DNA from: Gammaproteobacteria bacterium
GTDB lineage: Bacteria > Pseudomonadota > Gammaproteobacteria > Eutrophobiales > Eutrophobiaceae
Assembly: GCA_030835405.1 (NCBI GenBank)
Contig: JAURPG010000059.1
Location: forward strand, 1-64,000
Length of the DNA: 64,000 bases
Reading direction: 5' to 3'
The translations under genes were made by a program, and so were the position numbers. This document shows, one piece after another, positions 1 to 8,417 of this stretch. The notes under the pieces are model-generated. The model was not told the origin of the DNA. It made no database searches and was given only the letters and a program-made list of their open reading frames with translations. Within the stretch, counting starts at the first letter, position 1; each line of letters starts with the position of its first letter.

Positions 1-1387
1 CATCATCGGCAAAGGGAAACATCCCCAGGGATTTATACTCGGTACCCTGCTCTTCAACGATAACTGCATCGGGTTCCAGTTGTTGACGCAGTTCATATAC
101 CAGGCTCGGCCAGGGGACAGGTGATCCTTTACTGAGCCTGCCAGCTTCGAGTCTGGATTTCTGCCAGGCTGTGGTCAGGCCGCCGGCAATGCGCATGCGC
201 TCTTCCGCCATCTGTTTGAGCTGGTTGCTGTTGGCCATACTCTTGATAGCCTCAACCAGATCATTGGCAATCTGGTTGATGTTTCCAACCAGGTTGGCCA
301 CGGTGGGTGAATTTCGGCCCACGGTATCCATGTCCAGGCTAGCATGGATTTCCTTAATGGGATTACTTCTACTGAAACCGCCTGGTTCCTGCCTGGCACC
401 GAAGTTAAGATAGAGATCGAAGGGCTGTTGATATTCTCTCAGGTAGGCACCTAGATTCTGGTTTTCACCTAACCATAACGGATGGGTGTTAGGAAAATCG
501 GCATAGATACTACGGTGTTGAATCACCGGTATTCCTACCAGTTCACAAAGTTGTACCACGGCGGCCTGGGCATCACAGGAACCTACTTCGGGACCTACCT
601 TCATTAACGGGGATTTGGCGCTTAATATAACCTTTGCTGCGCGTTCCACTTCTGTGGTGTCCGGCCTGAGATCCATGGGAACGTTCAATGCCTCGCCTGA
701 AAAAATAGCACCCTTGGTCTTTTGATACATGATGTCTCTGGGCACCCTTAATGCGGTGGGACCACCAGGCAATACACTGGCAACCTTGTAGGCACGTCTT
801 ACCCATTCAGCCAAGCGATCCGACCGATGGGCCTCCCAGCGCCACTTGGTGTACTGACTGATTGCTTCAATCCAGTTATCGATGTCTTCATGGCTGTCGG
901 TACCTTCCCTATCGGAGTTGGAATGGTCACTCATGATCACCAGGGGTGTGCGGTCCTTCATAGAGTTATACATGTTGGATGTAGAATGTGGCAGGCCTAC
1001 CCTGCTGTAGAAACAATACGAAGGCTTCTTGGTGACCTTGGCATAGCCGTCTGCGATTGCTACCACCTGGCCTTCATGGGTGGCCTGGATTAGCTGAACT
1101 TCCGGACGTTCAACCAGCGAATCCACAATGGGTCCCATTCCTGATCCATTGGAACAAAACAGATATTTGGCGCCTGACTCAACCATCTGCTCAAGCATCA
1201 GGTCCGCCCCGGTACCCTCGACAGTACGAACATAATCTGTGGGCAGGTCGCCACCCGGTATAAAAGGCTCAACTGCGGCCAAAGCAGATTTGGCAGCCGT
1301 GACACTGTAACTGGCTGCCGCCATACCCGCCAGAAAACCCCGGCGGGATAATTTTGCATTTACTAAATCGTTAACTAATTTTTGCAT
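1..1387 (-). CDS. Tat-exported thiamine-diphosphate-dependent enzyme (3' end outside window)
   Basis: About 462 codons are present and the frame is open to the left edge, so the C-terminal cofactor-binding domain is mostly missing. The protein resembles the acetolactate synthase/benzoylformate decarboxylase superfamily. The N-terminal domain carries the T-H-E-G-Q-V-V-A-I-A-D-G-Y-A motif, whose Glu is the usual activator of the thiazolium ring, followed by a central domain of the family's length. The N-terminus has a twin-arginine signature (L-S-R-R-G-F-L-A-G, residues 14-22) and an alanine-rich h-region, so export of a folded holoenzyme by Tat is predicted. The ATG at 1387 follows a purine-rich stretch and gives the intact signal. 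It is the last visible gene of the minus-strand operon that starts at 9173, after a cytochrome c. Substrate is unknown. Family assignment is firm; the reaction is not. Confidence 0.8.
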   Translation of the reverse strand, partial: MQKLVNDLVNAKLSRRGFLAGMAAASYSVTAAKSALAAVEPFIPGGDLPTDYVRTVEGTGADLMLEQMVESGAKYLFCSNGSGMGPIVDSLVERPEVQLIQATHEGQVVAIADGYAKVTKKPSYCFYSRVGLPHSTSNMYNSMKDRTPLVIMSDHSNSDREGTDSHEDIDNWIEAISQYTKWRWEAHRSDRLAEWVRRAYKVASVLPGGPTALRVPRDIMYQKTKGAIFSGEALNVPMDLRPDTTEVERAAKVILSAKSPLMKVGPEVGSCDAQAAVVQLCELVGIPVIQHRSIYADFPNTHPLWLGENQNLGAYLREYQQPFDLYLNFGARQEPGGFSRSNPIKEIHASLDMDTVGRNSPTVANLVGNINQIANDLVEAIKSMANSNQLKQMAEERMRIAGGLTTAWQKSRLEAGRLSKGSPVPWPSLVYELRQQLEPDAVIVEEQGTEYKSLGMFPFADD

Positions 1388-1424
1388 GTCTATTCCCCTG
1401 AAAATTCTTGTTTAATCGGCCAGA

Positions 1425-1718
1425 TCACTTTGTTGAAAAATTATCTGCCAGATAATCGATGATGTCCTGCATGTCCTCGGGCTTCACCGGTGCGCCCCTG
1501 GCGACCATTTCATATACGTAAAACTCCCAGTCATCAGCAGACATTTCGTTAGATGGACTGAAGACGTTATCAAGACCATGGCAGGCAGTGCAGGCATAGA
1601 TGACCTTGTCGCGGTGTTCACCATCCGGCATGCCCTGAGCCTGGGATTGGCCATAAAAACCGAAAAGTGTGATTAATAGTAATAAGTATTTGAGAATTCC
1701 TGGATTAGAAATTTTCAT
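1425..1718 (-). CDS. Small periplasmic c-type cytochrome
   Basis: A 97-residue protein with an N-terminal signal peptide (about residues 1-27, ending in Q-S-Q-A-Q) and one heme-binding C-T-A-C-H motif (C43, C46, H47). The C-terminal half is predicted helical and has Met residues (M72, M83) that could serve as distal heme ligand. Size and motif fit a class I monoheme cytochrome c that carries electrons in the periplasm. The ATG at 1718 has a perfect AGGAGG just upstream. It lies 37 nt before the Tat-exported TPP enzyme and downstream of the SurA-like gene, so an electron-carrier role for a periplasmic oxidation in this operon is plausible but inferred. Confidence 0.85.
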   Translation of the reverse strand: MKISNPGILKYLLLLITLFGFYGQSQAQGMPDGEHRDKVIYACTACHGLDNVFSPSNEMSADDWEFYVYEMVARGAPVKPEDMQDIIDYLADNFSTK

Positions 1719-1833
1719 CTATCCTCCTGTAGTATCCATAATTTATCGTTCTTATTAACATAAAATAATACGCGAGTAATGGCCCGTATACCAGTACCCG
1801 AATATTCCAAAATTGATGCACAAAATACGATTA

Positions 1834-2457
1834 TTAGTAGCGCCGCGATAATGGGCTTCGTAGCCGTGCGGCAAAGGTTTCGATCCCGCTTTTCTGGTAT
1901 TGTTCAAGAATAAAATCCTTGAAACTCATTGAATTTTCATCGAGTTTCAGCTCTTTTTTCAGTTGAGCTATCAGGGAAGTAATCCTGATTTTGTCAGCTA
2001 TAAAATTATGCAGGAGTTGCTCATCTTCAATTCCCAGTCTTGCGAGATTTCGCCTGTTATATTCAGTAAAACCAAGGTCTTTCATAAGCCCGTTTAATCC
2101 TGTTATCAACTGTTCATTGGTATAGCTAATTCCCCTTTGTTCTGCCATATCCAGCAATACGATTTCATGCGCCCTTTTCTCAAGAAATTGATACTGAATG
2201 GTCATGATTTGTTGCTGGTCTTTTATGGGTACCCCATTTTGTACCGCATCAATAACCATCTGCAGTTCAAACTCCAGTTCAAACTGACGGCGGGTAAGTT
2301 CCGTATCACCATGGCGGATTACGACAGGGTTTTCGGGGGGGGAGGATTGAGGATAGGCAGGGTTGGTTGAAAAGGATAGTACCAATGAAGATAAAACTAC
2401 CAAGTAGTTACACTTTTTAATAATTAATTTAGATATCGAAAATAATTTATTAGTCAT
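1834..2457 (-). CDS. SurA N-domain-like periplasmic protein without PPIase domain
   Basis: A 207-residue protein with a signal peptide (hydrophobic stretch about residues 18-36) followed by a helical region with the arrangement of SurA/PrsA-type N-terminal chaperone domains: a short V-V-I-R-H-G-D-T-E-L-T-R-R-Q-F-E start, then helices that include Q-R-G-I-S-Y-T-N-E-Q. It ends without any parvulin (rotamase) domain; SurA itself is about twice as long. The likely role is folding or assembly of exported proteins. It sits in the same direction as the split amidohydrolase genes, 198 nt below the last one, so dedicated help in assembling those periplasmic halves is an attractive inference. The ribosome binding site is weak. 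Confidence 0.6.
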   Translation of the reverse strand: MTNKLFSISKLIIKKCNYLVVLSSLVLSFSTNPAYPQSSPPENPVVIRHGDTELTRRQFELEFELQMVIDAVQNGVPIKDQQQIMTIQYQFLEKRAHEIVLLDMAEQRGISYTNEQLITGLNGLMKDLGFTEYNRRNLARLGIEDEQLLHNFIADKIRITSLIAQLKKELKLDENSMSFKDFILEQYQKSGIETFAARLRSPLSRRY

Positions 2458-2460
2458 GCT

Positions 2461-2650
2461 CTAAACCCGTCATGCCGGGTACTGGCTTACTATCCGCCAG
2501 CATATGCTTGACCCGGCATCCAATAATTTAATGAGCGCCTTCGTTGCACTATTATGACCCCATCCTACCTTCCCTAAGGGAGGGGGATACCGGATATTTT
2601 CGCAGCTTGTCCTCGCGTAGGCGGGGACAAAATCCGAAATGACGATGAGG
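2461..2650. repeat. Mosaic intergenic palindromic repeat, copy 1
   Basis: This stretch between the SurA-like gene and the last C-half amidohydrolase gene holds short modules that recur at 41850-42010 and 53979-54381. They include a 'cccggcatccaat' unit with a partner 'catgccggg', an 'aatgagcgcc' unit, a 'gaccccatcct' unit followed by a 'ccttccct...aggga' inverted pair, and a terminal 'ccgaaatgacg'. The order differs between copies, so this is a mosaic of small palindromic elements rather than one fixed repeat. No coding capacity is seen. Confidence 0.7.
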
Positions 2651-2655
2651 AGTTT

Positions 2656-4005
2656 CTATCTTCTAACAGGATTATAGTCCGGGTCTTTGAAGACCACCTC
2701 ATCGGCCTGGACCGTGAGGGCAATTTTATTATCGTGGATCTCCCTGTCAGCCCCTGACAGAAACGGTTTGTCAGTCACAATAAAATCTGCGAACTTGCCT
2801 ACTTCGAGACTGCCGACTTTGGATTCAGCATAGAGAAATTCTGCTGACCGGTAGGTAAAAAGCTTAAGTGCTACCACTCTATCCACGCTTTCTTCCGGGG
2901 TGAACATTTCTCCCTGATGCTCTCCACGTAATAGTGTCCTGTTGACAAATATATCCATGTCCATGAAATAGGTGGGCTCGTGGCTTTCCCCCACCACATT
3001 GACACCGTTATCGATCAGTGTCCGAATGGGGCCGAGGAAATTAAAACATGCCTCTACATAATTTTGCCGACAGTTGTCCGGTTCTATCTCCAGAGATCTA
3101 CCCAGGGCAATGGGAATGAAGAGGTTGTATTTCAGCGCCGCTTCCATCACATCATCAACGGCACCCACCATGGTGCCATGGGCAAACCCATGCCGTGAGT
3201 TCCGCACAAAGTCCAGATTCATAAACTCTGGCTTCATGGCCATGGCCTCTTCCAGTTTCTGGACAAAGATCCTGACCGCATGGCTACCTACAGCATGGAC
3301 ACCGGCAAACCGCCAGCCGGAGCGGATACCACGTACCAGTGCCTGTACGGTAGGGGCATTAAAGTCGGGACAGATTTCAAGTATCTCTTTCACCTGTGAC
3401 TCTTCAACTCCCGGCTTGACAGCCAGGTCGTCTCCCATGCAACCCCGGTTTGGTGCGTCCCAATCCCCTTCGGCGCTCATGCCATGCAACCAGAACCAGG
3501 GGTTGACCTCTATGGTCTCCCACATGGCACCACGGTGTTCATAAAAGCCGGCTGCAGCCGATGAAGGAATAGGCTGTCGTGCCAGGTCCCAGCTGAATGC
3601 AAACCGAAGTGGCAGACGACCTTCTGTACGAAGCATGTAATTGTAAGCAGTTATCTGTTGATTGGTATTTAACCGGGAACCGAAGGTGGTCATGCCCTTG
3701 GGGTGATATTCTTTTTCCACCAGCATTTTGAATCCATCCCCATACTGCATGGGATTGGGTTGTTCCCTGAGCAACTGGCCAAGATGGGCCCGTAACGGGC
3801 TTTGGGTAATCAGTCCCCGTTCTCCAGAGTTTTCCATACCCCTGGCCTGATTGTTCACAGACTCCACCAGGTCCGGCCACATCTCCAGCACCTTGTCCAT
3901 GGCAAACTGATTAAATAGTATGGCCCGATGAGCGGCCTGTGAAGCGGGAATACTGACAGTGAACAGAAGTATTAGAACGAAGATATTTAGAACAGTTGTT
4001 TTCAT
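2656..4005 (-). CDS. Split amidohydrolase, secreted C-terminal half 4
   Basis: 449 residues: signal peptide (1-24, ending A-S-Q-A), then a segment matching only the C-terminal two thirds of YtcJ-type amidohydrolases. The mature start (A-H-R-A-I-L-F-N) aligns with S-H-R-N-I-L-L-N near residue 300 of the fused enzyme at 47212-49404. Present are the later metal/active-site histidines (H237 in G-V-H-A-V-G; H276 in G-F-A-H-G) and the C-terminal S-L-E-V-G-K-x-A-D-F strand of the beta-sandwich. The N-terminal HxH strand is absent. The beta-barrel G-S-D motif appears as G-E. The start at 4005 is preferred because GGGGAAG lies just upstream; a longer frame to 4044 has no ribosome site. It is the last of four tandem paralogs. 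Activity probably needs the N-half encoded at 8418-9173 (inference). Confidence 0.85.
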   Translation of the reverse strand: MKTTVLNIFVLILLFTVSIPASQAAHRAILFNQFAMDKVLEMWPDLVESVNNQARGMENSGERGLITQSPLRAHLGQLLREQPNPMQYGDGFKMLVEKEYHPKGMTTFGSRLNTNQQITAYNYMLRTEGRLPLRFAFSWDLARQPIPSSAAAGFYEHRGAMWETIEVNPWFWLHGMSAEGDWDAPNRGCMGDDLAVKPGVEESQVKEILEICPDFNAPTVQALVRGIRSGWRFAGVHAVGSHAVRIFVQKLEEAMAMKPEFMNLDFVRNSRHGFAHGTMVGAVDDVMEAALKYNLFIPIALGRSLEIEPDNCRQNYVEACFNFLGPIRTLIDNGVNVVGESHEPTYFMDMDIFVNRTLLRGEHQGEMFTPEESVDRVVALKLFTYRSAEFLYAESKVGSLEVGKFADFIVTDKPFLSGADREIHDNKIALTVQADEVVFKDPDYNPVRR

Positions 4006-4059
4006 TTCACTTCCCCGGTATTCCTTAATATAAATGTTCCACACTAACAGCCTGATTGA

Positions 4060-5469
4060 TTACCTTGTGCTGACCACTGGCTGATAATCAGGGTCCTGGT
4101 AACGGATATCATCTGCGGTAATAGTCAACACCACCTTGTTGTCTCGGATTTCTGTATCAGGTCCGGATAGATATGGTTTGTCAGTGACAATAAAATCAGC
4201 ATACTTGCCAACTTCCAGTGTCCCTACTTTCGATTCAGCATATAAAAATTCAGCAGAGCGTCTGGTGAAAAGTTTAAGGGCAACCACCCGGTCTACGCCT
4301 TCTTCCGGCAAGTAGACAATACCATCACCATATTTTTCCATGGGCATTCGATTTTCATCTGTCCCCTCTGATATCTCGCGATTCACATGAACGTCCCAGA
4401 TATCAAAGTAGGTCTCAGGCGTGGCAGTACCAATCAGGCCTTCACCCACCACATTCACGCCGGTATCAATCAATGTTTTTATAGGTGCAAGAAATTTCCA
4501 GCCAGGTTCACCATAGTTCTGCATGATGTTCTGGGGTTCAATGGCCAGGGATCGACGTACATTGATGGGCAGATAAAGATTATATTTCACCATACTTTCC
4601 ACCACATCCGGTACCGCCCCGGTGAGGGTCCCATGGGCAAATCCATGGCGGGAATTGCGGACATAATCCAGTGTCAACATCTTCGGATTGGCGGCCATGA
4701 ACTCTTCCAGCTTTTGAACAAAAATACGGATCGCATGGCTACCTACAGCATGGACGCCGGCAAACCGCCAGCCGGAACGTACTCCGCGCATCAAGGACTG
4801 AACTGCCGCCTCGTCAAAGGATGGACAGATTTCAATGATCTCCTTGACCTCTGTAACATCAACCCCGGGTTTTGCGGGCAGGTCATCGCCCATACAACCC
4901 CGGTTTGGCGCGTCCCACTCCCCTTCACTACTCATGCCGTGTAACCATAACCATGGATTTTTCTCAATGGTATTCCAAAGCACACCGCTGTATTCATACA
5001 GTCCGGCAGATGCGGCAGAAGAAATAGCCTGTCTGGCAAGGTCATTACTATAGGCAAGGCGTAGCGGTAGCCGACCATCGCGTCTTAACAGGTAGTAATA
5101 GGCAGTGATTTGTTCGGCGGTATTTAAACGGGTAGCAAAGGTGGAGATCCCCGATGGGGCATAGTGTTCTTCCACCAGTTTGATAAAGCCATCTCCGTAT
5201 TGCTCAGGTGTAGGTTGTTCGCGTAATAACTGGCCAAGATGTTCCCGCAATGGGCTGGTCATAATTAGCCCCCTGCTGCCCGGGTCATCAGCGCCCCTGG
5301 CCTGGTTGTTTGTGGTCTCCACGAAATCCGGCCACATTTCCAGTACCCGATCATAGGCATTCTGGTTAAACAACATGGCACGATGTGCGGCATTGACGCC
5401 CCCACTGACCAACAAGATTGCAAACATGAGTATACAAATAATAATCTGCGTCGGTCTCACTCCAGCCAT
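4060..5469 (-). CDS. Split amidohydrolase, secreted C-terminal half 3
   Basis: 469 residues, closely similar over its whole length to the neighbouring C-halves. A signal peptide (about residues 1-27, ending G-V-N-A) is followed by A-H-R-A-M-L-F-N-Q-N, the E-M-W-P-D segment, the D-A-P-N-R-G-C motif, G-V-H-A-V-G-S-H-A, R-H-G-F-A-H-G and the C-terminal E-V-G-K-Y-A-D-F-I-V strand. Compared with copy 4 it has an insertion of about 20 residues after the V-V-G-E motif, shared with copies 1 and 2. There is no HxH. The ATG at 5469 has GAGGT upstream. It lies 54 nt above copy 4 and 67 nt below copy 2 with no terminator visible between them, so the genes are probably cotranscribed. Confidence 0.85.
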   Translation of the reverse strand: MAGVRPTQIIICILMFAILLVSGGVNAAHRAMLFNQNAYDRVLEMWPDFVETTNNQARGADDPGSRGLIMTSPLREHLGQLLREQPTPEQYGDGFIKLVEEHYAPSGISTFATRLNTAEQITAYYYLLRRDGRLPLRLAYSNDLARQAISSAASAGLYEYSGVLWNTIEKNPWLWLHGMSSEGEWDAPNRGCMGDDLPAKPGVDVTEVKEIIEICPSFDEAAVQSLMRGVRSGWRFAGVHAVGSHAIRIFVQKLEEFMAANPKMLTLDYVRNSRHGFAHGTLTGAVPDVVESMVKYNLYLPINVRRSLAIEPQNIMQNYGEPGWKFLAPIKTLIDTGVNVVGEGLIGTATPETYFDIWDVHVNREISEGTDENRMPMEKYGDGIVYLPEEGVDRVVALKLFTRRSAEFLYAESKVGTLEVGKYADFIVTDKPYLSGPDTEIRDNKVVLTITADDIRYQDPDYQPVVSTR

Positions 5470-5536
5470 TCGTTTTACCTCACTTTAAGAATTATTCTAC
5501 CCTCACAGTTACCCAGGGTTATTTTCAACTGTTTGC

Positions 5537-6940
5537 TTACTTTCTTGTCGGTGCATACTCAGGATCCAGGTATACGGTTTCATCAGCCTGCACCGTCATG
5601 ACTATCTTGTTATCCCTGATCTCGATATCCGGACCTGACAGATACGGCCTGTCAGACACGATAAAATCTGCATATTTACCCACTTCAAGGCTGCCGATCT
5701 TCTCTTCTGCATAAAGAAACTCTGAAGACCTGTGGGTAAACAACTTAAGGGCAACGACCCTGTCAACACCTTCATCGACGTTATAAACAGTACCTTCTTC
5801 ACCATGTTCTGGCGGTCCATAATCATGTCCTGCGGCATCAGCAATCTCACGGTTAACATAGACATCCAGCCTGTTGAAGTAGGTCTCAGGATTGGTCCTC
5901 ACCACTTCCGCTTCACCAACAATCTTGACTCCAAGGTCGAGCATGGTCTTAACCGGGGCAAGAAAGTCAAAGCAGGCCTCCACATAATTCTGGCGGCAAT
6001 TATCAGGCTCAATGGACAATGAACGCGCTGCATCAATAGGAATATACAGATTATATTTTTTCATGGATTCAACTATGTCAGGCACCGGACCGATCATAGT
6101 GCCATGGGCAAAACCATAACGGGCTTCACGTACGAAATCCATGGTCAGAAACTTGGGTCTGGCCGCCATATGCTCCTCTAACTTCTGCACGAAGAGACGG
6201 ATGGCATGGGTGCCCACACCGTGTACTCCAACCCAACGCCAGCCCGAACGTACACCGCGCATTAGTGCCTGAACCGATGGGGCACTGAAGTCCGGGCAGA
6301 TCTCCAGCACTTCTTTGACCTGTCTGACTTCAACTCCAGGTTTAACAGCCAGGTCACCCTGCATGCAACCACGGTTGGGGGCGTCCCAGTCACCTTCCGA
6401 TGTCATGCCACTTAACCATAACCAGGGGTTGTACTCTATCGTCTCCCATAAGGCCCCGCGGTGTTCATAGAACCCGGCGGCGGCAGCTTCCGGTATGGCC
6501 TGCCTAGCCAGGTCCAGTGCCATGGCATGGCGGATGGGTAATTTTTTTTCTTTACGTAGCAGGTAATGATAGGCACTTACCTGGGCATTGGTATTGACCC
6601 GGGAACCAAACGTGGTACGTCCGGCAGGGTGAAAATTTTCTGCAATGAGTTTTTTAAATCCATCACCGTATTGTTCCGGCGTTGGCTGTTCCCGCAGTAA
6701 CTGGTTAAGGTGTGCCCGTAGTGGGGCCTGGTTAATGGCAGCTCGTTCTCCGGCATTTTCCATGCCCCTAGCCTGATTGTTTACGGATTCCACGTAATCG
6801 GGCCACATCTCCAGGATCTTGTCCATGGCAAAATTATTAAAAAGCAATACACGATGGGCGGCCTGTACCGGTACACATAAAACCATCATGGCAACAATTA
6901 CCATTATGGTTCTAGAGGTAAAATGTTTTAATGTTTGCAT
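5537..6940 (-). CDS. Split amidohydrolase, secreted C-terminal half 2
   Basis: 467 residues with a signal peptide (hydrophobic core about residues 11-24, ending V-Q-A) and then A-H-R-V-L-L-F-N-N-F. It shares the D-A-P-N-R-G-C, G-V-H-G-V-G-T-H-A and G-F-A-H-G motifs. The first His of the R-H-G-F-A-H-G group is Tyr here, which suggests that only the second His is essential. The N-terminal metal-binding strand is missing, as in the other copies. ATG at 6940 is chosen because AGG is spaced 8 nt upstream; GTG at 6949 is an alternative. It lies between copies 1 and 3 in the same orientation. Function as the barrel-completing subunit for the N-half is inferred. Confidence 0.85.
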   Translation of the reverse strand: MQTLKHFTSRTIMVIVAMMVLCVPVQAAHRVLLFNNFAMDKILEMWPDYVESVNNQARGMENAGERAAINQAPLRAHLNQLLREQPTPEQYGDGFKKLIAENFHPAGRTTFGSRVNTNAQVSAYHYLLRKEKKLPIRHAMALDLARQAIPEAAAAGFYEHRGALWETIEYNPWLWLSGMTSEGDWDAPNRGCMQGDLAVKPGVEVRQVKEVLEICPDFSAPSVQALMRGVRSGWRWVGVHGVGTHAIRLFVQKLEEHMAARPKFLTMDFVREARYGFAHGTMIGPVPDIVESMKKYNLYIPIDAARSLSIEPDNCRQNYVEACFDFLAPVKTMLDLGVKIVGEAEVVRTNPETYFNRLDVYVNREIADAAGHDYGPPEHGEEGTVYNVDEGVDRVVALKLFTHRSSEFLYAEEKIGSLEVGKYADFIVSDRPYLSGPDIEIRDNKIVMTVQADETVYLDPEYAPTRK

Positions 6941-7002
6941 TCTTTGCACCTGCTAATTATTTAGTTAATTTCTCACCATTCACGACTGGCATGTTCTACT
7001 TA

Positions 7003-8406
7003 TTATTGTGTCGTTGGATTATATTCAGGATCTTTGTAGCGAACTTCATTTGCCAGCACGGTCATGATGGTCTTGTTGTCCCTAATCTCACGGTCAGGCC
7101 CGGACAAATAAGGTTTATCGACAACAACAAAGTCCGCATATTTACCCACTTCAAGACTGCCGATTTTTGACTCGGCATAGAGAAACTCTGCAGAACGATA
7201 GGTAAAAAGTTTCAGTGCTACAACACGATCAACCCCTTCTTCAGGATTGAAGACCTCACCCTCACCATAGCGCTCTGGTGCCGTGGCTCCCGTACCCGCA
7301 CCGATTTCCATTTCCCTGTTCACATAGACATCAAAAATATCAAAATAGGTCTCAGGGTCTGGTCTGCCAATTTCAAACTCACCAACCACTTTTACCCCCT
7401 GGTCCAGCAAGGTCTTCACAGGGCCAATAAATTTAAAACAGGCTTCCACATAATTCTGCCGGCAATTGTCCGGTTCAATGGCAAGTGCCCTGCGCAGGTT
7501 GATGGGTAGATACAGGTTATATTTAAGGATGCCTTCCACCACGTCCGGTACCGCGCCAGTCATGGTACCGTGGGCAAACCCATGGCGGGACTCCCTGACA
7601 AAATCCAGGGTAAGCACCGAGGGGTTGGCCTGCATATGACCTTCAAGTTTCTCAATAAACAACCTCAGCCCGTGACTGCCAACACCATGGACACCGGCAT
7701 AACGCCAGCCGGCACGGATACCACGCATCAGCGCCTGGACGGTCGGCGCACTGAAATCGGGACAGATTTCTATCACATCTTTGACCTGGGTTTCATCTAC
7801 ACCCGGTTTGACGGGGAGATCATCCTGCAGACATCCTCGATTGGGGGCATCCCAGTCACCTTCACTGGCCATCCCATGCAACCATAACCAGGGATTGGCA
7901 TCAACTGTTGACCACATGGCGCCACTGTATTCATTGAGTCCTGAGGCGGCGGCCGATGGTATTGCCTGCCTGGCCAGGTCATAGGCATAGGCATGCCTGA
8001 CAGGTAATTTCCTGTCTTTGCGGTATATATAGTGATAGGCCGTGATCTGTTCGTTGGTATTGACCCTGGATGCAAACGTGGTCATTCCAGCCTGGCTATA
8101 GTACTCATCTACCAGTTTCTTGAACCCATCACCATATTGTGAAGGTGCGGGTTGCTCCCTGAGTAACTGTCCCAGGTGGGAACGTAACGGGCTCTGGGTA
8201 ATGAGTCCACGTGCCCCGGCATCTTCCATGCCCCGGGCCTGGTTATTGACCGACTCCTCAAAGTCCGGCCACATCTCCAAAACCTTGTCCATGGCAAACT
8301 GGTTAAACAGTATGGCCCTGTGACTGGCATGGGCAGTTCCAGACAACACAAACAAACCAAGGAGAATTAAATACAAAATTGTATTTCTCAAATTCAGTAT
8401 ATTCAT
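7003..8406 (-). CDS. Split amidohydrolase, secreted C-terminal half 1
   Basis: 467 residues: signal peptide (1-26, ending G-T-A-H-A), then S-H-R-A-I-L-F-N-Q-F, the tandem W-P-D-F-E-E-S-V-N-N-Q region, D-A-P-N-R-G-C, G-V-H-G-V-G-S-H-G, R-H-G-F-A-H-G and the C-terminal S-L-E-V-G-K-Y-A-D-F strand. The start at 8406 has AGGAGAT upstream. Only 11 nt separate it from the stop of the N-half gene, the tightest spacing in the array, which makes it the most likely ancestral partner. The gene junction corresponds to an interior point of the fused enzyme at 47212-49404; about 80 residues of the fused protein, after its N-domain, are present in neither half. Confidence 0.87.
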   Translation of the reverse strand: MNILNLRNTILYLILLGLFVLSGTAHASHRAILFNQFAMDKVLEMWPDFEESVNNQARGMEDAGARGLITQSPLRSHLGQLLREQPAPSQYGDGFKKLVDEYYSQAGMTTFASRVNTNEQITAYHYIYRKDRKLPVRHAYAYDLARQAIPSAAASGLNEYSGAMWSTVDANPWLWLHGMASEGDWDAPNRGCLQDDLPVKPGVDETQVKDVIEICPDFSAPTVQALMRGIRAGWRYAGVHGVGSHGLRLFIEKLEGHMQANPSVLTLDFVRESRHGFAHGTMTGAVPDVVEGILKYNLYLPINLRRALAIEPDNCRQNYVEACFKFIGPVKTLLDQGVKVVGEFEIGRPDPETYFDIFDVYVNREMEIGAGTGATAPERYGEGEVFNPEEGVDRVVALKLFTYRSAEFLYAESKIGSLEVGKYADFVVVDKPYLSGPDREIRDNKTIMTVLANEVRYKDPEYNPTTQ

Positions 8407-8417
8407 CAGTTGATCTC

